In this document: positions 59,334-64,000 of the stretch, piece after piece
How the letters are laid out: every line of letters starts with the position of its first letter
How positions within the stretch are numbered: the first letter of the stretch is position 1
NCBI RefSeq assembly: GCF_016863295.1
Contig: NZ_BOOP01000021.1
Location: 184,569-248,568, forward strand
Length of the DNA: 64,000 bases
Direction: 5' to 3'
Source: Planotetraspora phitsanulokensis
GTDB taxonomy: Bacteria > Actinomycetota > Actinomycetes > Streptosporangiales > Streptosporangiaceae
Position numbers and translations under genes: made by a program
Notes under the pieces: model-generated
The model's input: only the letters and a program-made list of their open reading frames with translations
What the model was told of the DNA's origin: nothing
Databases searched by the model: none

Positions 59334-60126
59334 TTGATTTCCCTCCATGGTGAGAATTGGATTTTCGGTCACCGCGTGCAGCGATGCGACCCAGGAGATA
59401 CCCGTGGCGGAAAACGCGGACACCTGGGCGAATATTCAGTTCCGGTAAATGGACGCCACGTTGCGACAAAGCCGTCCAGTCGATTTCGGGGCGTTTTCGA
59501 TTTCGCGGCATTCGCTCTCTTTTGAGGCGCTCTGAGGCGACAAATCTGCTCAGATCTATGCGGCTCAGTGATCTTGTCGTGGAATGAACAGTTAGAATTT
59601 AAATGATTACCGCATAGGGCGACATGTCGATGTGAACCGAGATGGCAGGGCATTTCGGTTGTCGTATATCTGCGCAGAAGCAGCATGTTTGGTCGATGCC
59701 GTCGCAAGCGTTTCGGCGTTTTCCTTGAGGGCCCGAACGGTGGCTTGAGCCTGCCCCACGGCGCGCCCGTGATTTCCTTGCGCGCGGTGCCTGTGGGAGC
59801 CCCCGCGTCACCGAGTCCGGTCGCCGCCACCTGAGGAACAGCGCCGAGTCGGCGCAAGTCCGTTGAGACGCTCCCTCTTTTCGTCACCTTGAGGGCCGAG
59901 CAGCGCGGTGGTGGGCACCGAGGCTCACCGTTCACCGTTTCTCCACTGGGAGGGGCCGGGGCTTCACCTCGTCTCCACCAGCCGAATGACAACACTGTCC
60001 TCGTGGCTGACGCGTTGGTAGTGCTCGGAATCATGCTGGCCCGCCGGCCCCGTGCCATGGGGAGGTCTCACCGTGATTCGTGCTCTTGGTCGTAGCGTCG
60101 GCGGCGCGTCCCGTTCAGATGTCCTC
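59334..60126. other. About 790 bases without a supported gene
   Basis: From about 59440 to 59720 the sequence is visibly richer in A/T than the window, with TTTTCGATTTCG runs and AGAATTTAAATGATTA near 59594-59609. A long minus-strand frame covers it but its translation is low-complexity Arg/Pro/Thr and matches nothing. It may be a promoter or nucleoid-protein region, or the scar of a lost gene. The response-regulator promoter should lie at its right end. Confidence 0.5.
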
Positions 60127-60795
<669 letters not shown>

Positions 60796-60911
60796 AACTC
60801 ACGCGAGAACCACGCTGCCTCAGCCGGCCATCGTCCGAGGTCTCCTGGGGCCGATCGGCTCCAGACGGTCAGCGACATGCTCGGTCGAACGCGGCGGCTA
60901 CCATACGCCCA

Positions 60912-61664
60912 GTGATCAGGTTCCGTTTCGCGCTGTCACCATTGGGCGAGGTATCCCCGTGGGGCCATGAGGGTCGTCAACTGCACTGGTTCGGACTGAC
61001 CGACGGCTGGTACTGGATCGAACTGGCCGATCACGAGTTGCTGCGCTACTCGACGGAAACCCTTCAGCGACATCGAACCGACGGTCCTGGGGCGCGACAC
61101 CCATATGTCGACTACTACCTGGCTCGGCTATGGGAAGACATCAACGCGATGACACCGACCGTCCTCCAGCCGGTGCCGACCGATCTCCTGGATTTCGTGG
61201 CCAGTGACCCCGACGCCTGGCGGCCGATGGACAGCGAAGCGGCGCTGAGTGCTGCGGAGTGGCACGCGGAACACACGTTGGATCTCGGCTACATACGAGA
61301 GCCTCCCCGAATCAGGGCTTGGCGTACCGTCAGCGACGATTTCGACACGGTGACGGTGACCTGGCGGCATGACGACGAGGGCGACATCCGGTTCACGGCC
61401 GACCCGGCCGGCCAGGTCATGATCCCGGCCGAATCGTTCCTCGCCGCCGTGCGGCAACTCGACCAGGAACTCATGACCGCCATGGAGCGGAGGATCAGCG
61501 TGCTGGAGCGGACCGGGCCGCCGGACGGGGTTCAGCTCGATCTGCATGCGCTCCGAGCCGAGCACGTCAATCGAGCGACGTGGCTGACGCAACGGCTGCA
61601 AACCGAACTGGAAACCGACTGGGCAGCCGTCCGCGCGGGCGCGGAAGACTTACTCCGGGGCTGA
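60912..61664 (+). CDS. DUF5984-like hypothetical protein
   Basis: 250 residues from GTG. It starts IRFRFALSPLGEVSPWG and has LHWFGLTDGWYWIELADHEL, the style of DUF5984 proteins of unknown function. It has many aromatic residues at the start and helical Glu/Arg/Gln-rich sequence at the end (LRAEHVNRATWLTQRLQTEL). TACCAT at 60899-60904 is 7 bases before the GTG, making it leaderless like the core genes and fixing the start. Confidence 0.72.
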   Translation: MIRFRFALSPLGEVSPWGHEGRQLHWFGLTDGWYWIELADHELLRYSTETLQRHRTDGPGARHPYVDYYLARLWEDINAMTPTVLQPVPTDLLDFVASDPDAWRPMDSEAALSAAEWHAEHTLDLGYIREPPRIRAWRTVSDDFDTVTVTWRHDDEGDIRFTADPAGQVMIPAESFLAAVRQLDQELMTAMERRISVLERTGPPDGVQLDLHALRAEHVNRATWLTQRLQTELETDWAAVRAGAEDLLRG

Positions 61665-61745
61665 TACCTGCCGCGAGGAGCCGCACTGCCTCTCTGCCCA
61701 CAGTTCTAGTAGGGGGGAGGTGGGCGAGGGCACATCGCTGACAGA

Positions 61746-62153
61746 TCAGAGCTGCAACGGGCAATGTGGGCTGGCCGTGCAGGTCGCCAGGTCGTCACAC
61801 CCGGCGTCCACCGCCTCTATCAGCGTGTGACGGATCCGCTGGAGATCGGTGATCCTCCGTTCCACTTCGGTCAGCTTGGTCATGGCCCGCTGCCGCAAGC
61901 CGCCGCCTCGCCTGCCGTGACGGTGTGAAGCCGCATCGACGAGGTCCGCGACCTCATCCAGCGTGAACCCGAGCCGCTGCACCGCCTTGATGAGCCGAAG
62001 GACGGTCACGACCTCCGGCGCATATCGCCGATGTCCCCCATTGCTGCGCTGTGGCTCCTCCAGCAGGCCGCGCCGGTGGTAATAGCGCAAGGTCTGGACG
62101 TTGACCCCCGCCGCTTCGGCGACCTCCCCCGTACGCAGCCGGCCGCCGGTCAT
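61746..62153 (-). CDS. MerR-family regulator with C-terminal cysteines
   Basis: 135 residues. HTH and wing: LRTGEVAEAAGVNVQTLRYY HRRGLL (N-terminal MerR signature), then GHRRYAPEVV. The dimer helix has EVERRITDLQRIRHTLI, and the tail CDDLATCTASPHCPLQL holds three Cys and a His suited to metal or oxidant sensing. It probably twists the promoter found at 62530-62561, which drives both genes of this operon. GTGA/ATGA overlap with the upstream gene. Confidence 0.88.
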   Translation of the reverse strand: MTGGRLRTGEVAEAAGVNVQTLRYYHRRGLLEEPQRSNGGHRRYAPEVVTVLRLIKAVQRLGFTLDEVADLVDAASHRHGRRGGGLRQRAMTKLTEVERRITDLQRIRHTLIEAVDAGCDDLATCTASPHCPLQL

Positions 62154-62473
62154 GATGCGACCTGGTCATTCGCGCGAGCAACCAGCCCATCGAGCACCCG
62201 GGAGTGAACGGCGGGAACCTCGATGTCCAGGATCAGGTGCCGTCCCTCGGGGCTCAGGCGGAAGGAGAAGAACGAGCAGCAACTCGTCTCCCTGGCCACC
62301 AGGTCACGCGTGGTCTCCTCCACCTGCGGCCTGCCGTCCAGCACGAGCCGCAGGTGTGTCGGCCCCACTCGCTCCAGCCCCCGCAGGGCGGAAGAGAACA
62401 GCCCGTCGAACTCCGCCACTCGCAACGGTCTCTCCTGGGACGGAAGTGTGCATTCAGCCGGCGCCCACTCCAT
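62150..62473 (-). CDS. Small Cys-containing protein coupled to MerR
   Basis: 107 residues from ATG 62473 with GGAGG 4 bases upstream; an ATG at 62497 is less likely. ETSCCSFFSFRLSPEGRHL contains a Cys pair, and a single Cys is in WAPAECTLP. Genes of this type sit with MerR regulators in many actinomycetes and are annotated only as hypothetical. It may bind the metal or thiol-reactive compound that MerR senses; that is inference. Confidence 0.7.
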   Translation of the reverse strand: MEWAPAECTLPSQERPLRVAEFDGLFSSALRGLERVGPTHLRLVLDGRPQVEETTRDLVARETSCCSFFSFRLSPEGRHLILDIEVPAVHSRVLDGLVARANDQVAS

Positions 62474-62529
62474 GAATCCTCCATCTGCCGACGCCACCCG
62501 TCTCTCACGCGAGCGACCCCTACAACTCG

Positions 62530-62561
62530 ACGGTAAGGCTGTACCGAGGTACGGAATGCAA
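62530..62561 (-). promoter_or_regulatory. MerR-type promoter with palindrome in a long spacer
   Basis: On the minus strand TTGCAT (62561-62556) and TACCGT (62535-62530) are 20 bases apart, or 19 if the -10 is taken as TTACCG. The spacer contains GTACCTCGGTAC, a perfect dyad (62541-62552). Over-long 19-20-bp spacers with a central dyad are the hallmark of MerR-controlled promoters. Confidence 0.75.
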
Positions 62562-62731
62562 CCCCAAGCCCGGGGCCGTACGTGGGCGGTGTCGGCGATC
62601 AGATGCTCGGAGGCATTGAATCTTCACCAAAAGGATCATTAGCCTCAATCTGGTCGGCGCGAGATCTGTGCGCCGCCCCGCGGGGTCGCCGCCGGGCACC
62701 CGTGCGCTTGGTGTCAGGCTTTGGAGGTACG

Positions 62732-63892
62732 GTGACGCCGGATCCGATCCCCGCGATCGATCACATCTCGTCGGGATACGACCCCGACCCCGCTCTGTCG
62801 ATGTCGTTGCACGCCGACGCGTACACCGATCCGAAGTGGTTCGACGTCGACCAGCGGGCGATCTTCGCCCGCACGTGGCAGTGGCTGTGCCACGTGGAGA
62901 AGCTGCGGGAGCCCGGAAGCTATGTGACGGGCACGGTGGCCGGCATGCCGATCGTCGCCGTACGGGACGAGGCGGGCACGCTCCGGGCGTTCTACAACGT
63001 CTGCAAGCACCGCGCGCACGAGCTCCTGACGGGGTCCGGCGTCCGGCGCAGCATCGTGTGCCCGTACCACGCCTGGAACTTCGACCTGACCGGCCGGTTG
63101 AGGCGAGCGCGCAACACCGGCGACATGCCGAGCTTCGACCCCTCCACGGTGTGCCTGGATCAGATCCAGGTCACCGAGTTCGGCGGCATGGTCTACGTCA
63201 ACCTCGATCCCACGGCCGCGCCTCTGGCCGAGCAGTCCGGCGGCCTCGGGGCGGAGATCGAGGAGCGGGCGCCGGACGTGGCCAAGCTGACCCTCGCCCG
63301 CCGGCTCACCTACACCATCTCCTCCAACTGGAAGAACGTCGTCGACAACTTCCTGGAGTGCTACCACTGCCATGTGGCGCACAAGGACTTCGTGTCCCTG
63401 GTCGACATGAGCACCTACAAGGTCACCACCTACGGGATCTACTCCAGCCACATGGCCCAGGCCGGCAAGGCGGAGAACTCCGCCTACGACGTGTCAGGCG
63501 CGACGGTCACCGAGCATGCGGTCTGGTGGTTGTGGCCCAACACGTGCCTGCTGCGCTATCCCGGCCGTGGGAACTTCATGGTGCTGCAGATCATCCCCGA
63601 CGGACCGGACCGGACGCGCGAGATCTGGGACTTCTATCTGGAGACCGAGGAGCCGAACGAGGTCGAGGTCGACAGCATCCGGTACATCGACGAGGTTCTC
63701 CAGGTGGAGGACATCGCCCTGGTGGAAAGCGTCCAGCGCGGGATGCGCACCCCCGCGTTCACCCAGGGAAAGATCGTTTACGACCCCAGCGGGTCCGGGT
63801 TGTCGGAGCACGCGGTCCATCACTTCCACGGCCTCGTCCTCGACGCCTACCGGAACGAGCTGGAACGATCGGGCTCGGCACCCGTGAGTTGA
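62732..63892 (+). CDS. Rieske non-heme iron oxygenase, alpha subunit
   Basis: 386 residues from GTG 62732 (GGAGG 4 bases upstream). The Rieske cluster ligands are CKHRAHE and CPYHAWNFD near residues 85-110. The mononuclear iron site follows in NFLECYHCHVAHKDF near 205-215, with the bridging Asp in VVDNFLE and a distal acid in the C-terminal domain. The last third (LVESVQRGMRTPAFTQGKI) resembles glycine betaine/carnitine monooxygenases (GbcA, CntA). A reductase partner is not in the window, so the substrate is unproved. A terminator follows at 63942. Confidence 0.9.
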   Translation: MTPDPIPAIDHISSGYDPDPALSMSLHADAYTDPKWFDVDQRAIFARTWQWLCHVEKLREPGSYVTGTVAGMPIVAVRDEAGTLRAFYNVCKHRAHELLTGSGVRRSIVCPYHAWNFDLTGRLRRARNTGDMPSFDPSTVCLDQIQVTEFGGMVYVNLDPTAAPLAEQSGGLGAEIEERAPDVAKLTLARRLTYTISSNWKNVVDNFLECYHCHVAHKDFVSLVDMSTYKVTTYGIYSSHMAQAGKAENSAYDVSGATVTEHAVWWLWPNTCLLRYPGRGNFMVLQIIPDGPDRTREIWDFYLETEEPNEVEVDSIRYIDEVLQVEDIALVESVQRGMRTPAFTQGKIVYDPSGSGLSEHAVHHFHGLVLDAYRNELERSGSAPVS

Positions 63893-63941
63893 GGTTGGAC
63901 TCGTCGTCGGCGGAGTCGCTCCTCGATTTCCCGCGTGTATG

Positions 63942-63978
63942 CCGAAGGCCCCTCGCGATCTTCGCGAAGGGCCTTCGG
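63942..63978 (+). terminator. Terminator after the Rieske oxygenase gene
   Basis: 10-bp stem CCGAAGGCCC/GGGCCTTCGG (63942-63951, 63969-63978) with an inner CGCGA/TCGCG hairpin in the loop, 50 bases past the stop. Confidence 0.75.
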
Positions 63979-64000
63979 TCCCTGTGACGCCCGGCTCACC

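Noticed and set aside
59369..60058. 229-codon minus-strand gene in the 59-60 kb gap
   Set aside because: Low-complexity Arg/Pro/Thr translation, no start signal and no motif.

Overview
This 64 kb window is high-GC actinomycete DNA. It carries a mycothiol gene (mshA), a SenX3-RegX3/PhoR-PhoP pair with divergent phoU, CarD-IspF-CysS-RlmB, the MurT-GatD lipid II amidation pair, an HbhA-like protein and DUF2637 and DUF2516 membrane proteins. From memory, the order Fur/Nur, ygfZ, dtd ... mshA, gpm, phoU, senX3-regX3, carD, ispF, cysS, rlmB, tRNA-Thr follows the SCO418x-SCO423x region of Streptomyces coelicolor. The accessory content suggests a Streptosporangiales-type genus (Nonomuraea, Microbispora, Streptosporangium and relatives), but I cannot fix the genus.

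Layout. (1) 1-9.0 kb: an unusual block with a polytopic membrane protein, three single-span membrane proteins in a minus-strand operon, and a divergent pair made of a VirD4/TraD-like protein without a recognisable Walker A motif and a 1030-residue HerA/VirB4-like ATPase. This is the best candidate for an undescribed membrane or DNA-translocation system. (2) 9.0-35.3 kb: conserved chromosome. It holds cell-wall genes (murT-gatD), metal regulation (Fur family), ygfZ, dtd, an asparaginase, corA, an alanyl-tRNA editing protein, an XRE-HbhA operon, a BlaI/M56 peptidase pair divergent from a macro-domain gene, mshA, gpmA, phosphate signalling, carD-ispF, cysS-rlmB and tRNA-Thr. Nearly every gene here has a TANNNT -10 hexamer 6-9 bases before its start codon, which predicts leaderless mRNAs. 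(3) 35.3-46 kb: after tRNA-Thr the content changes to small regulator/enzyme modules (LysR, TetR, MarR and HTH regulators, each beside an oxidoreductase, SDR or NmrA gene), a frameshifted hemerythrin gene, gene remnants and a possible integrase tail. Shine-Dalgarno sites dominate. (4) 46-54 kb: a secreted multidomain nuclease, then glyoxalase-fold (VOC) and DUF1905-like genes around an ECF sigma factor with a SnoaL-like tail. Two of these genes are close duplicates of a pair at 37-38 kb, and two VOC genes share a duplicated leader. A collapsed ArsR/MFS pair follows. (5) 54-64 kb: a second ECF sigma factor with a likely membrane anti-sigma partner, an M48 metalloprotease with a lipoprotein, a secreted protein, an orphan KdpE-like regulator, a MerR module with a textbook MerR promoter, and a Rieske oxygenase.

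How genes work together: phoU and senX3-regX3 share an intergenic region with a PHO-box-like repeat. blaI, its peptidase and the macro-domain gene share a BlaI-type operator region. MurT and GatD form one enzyme. The sigma, VOC and DUF1905 genes at 49.5-52.5 kb look like one stress or drug-response module. All functions are inferred from reading translated sequence and motifs. No database search was possible, and percentages are by-eye counts.
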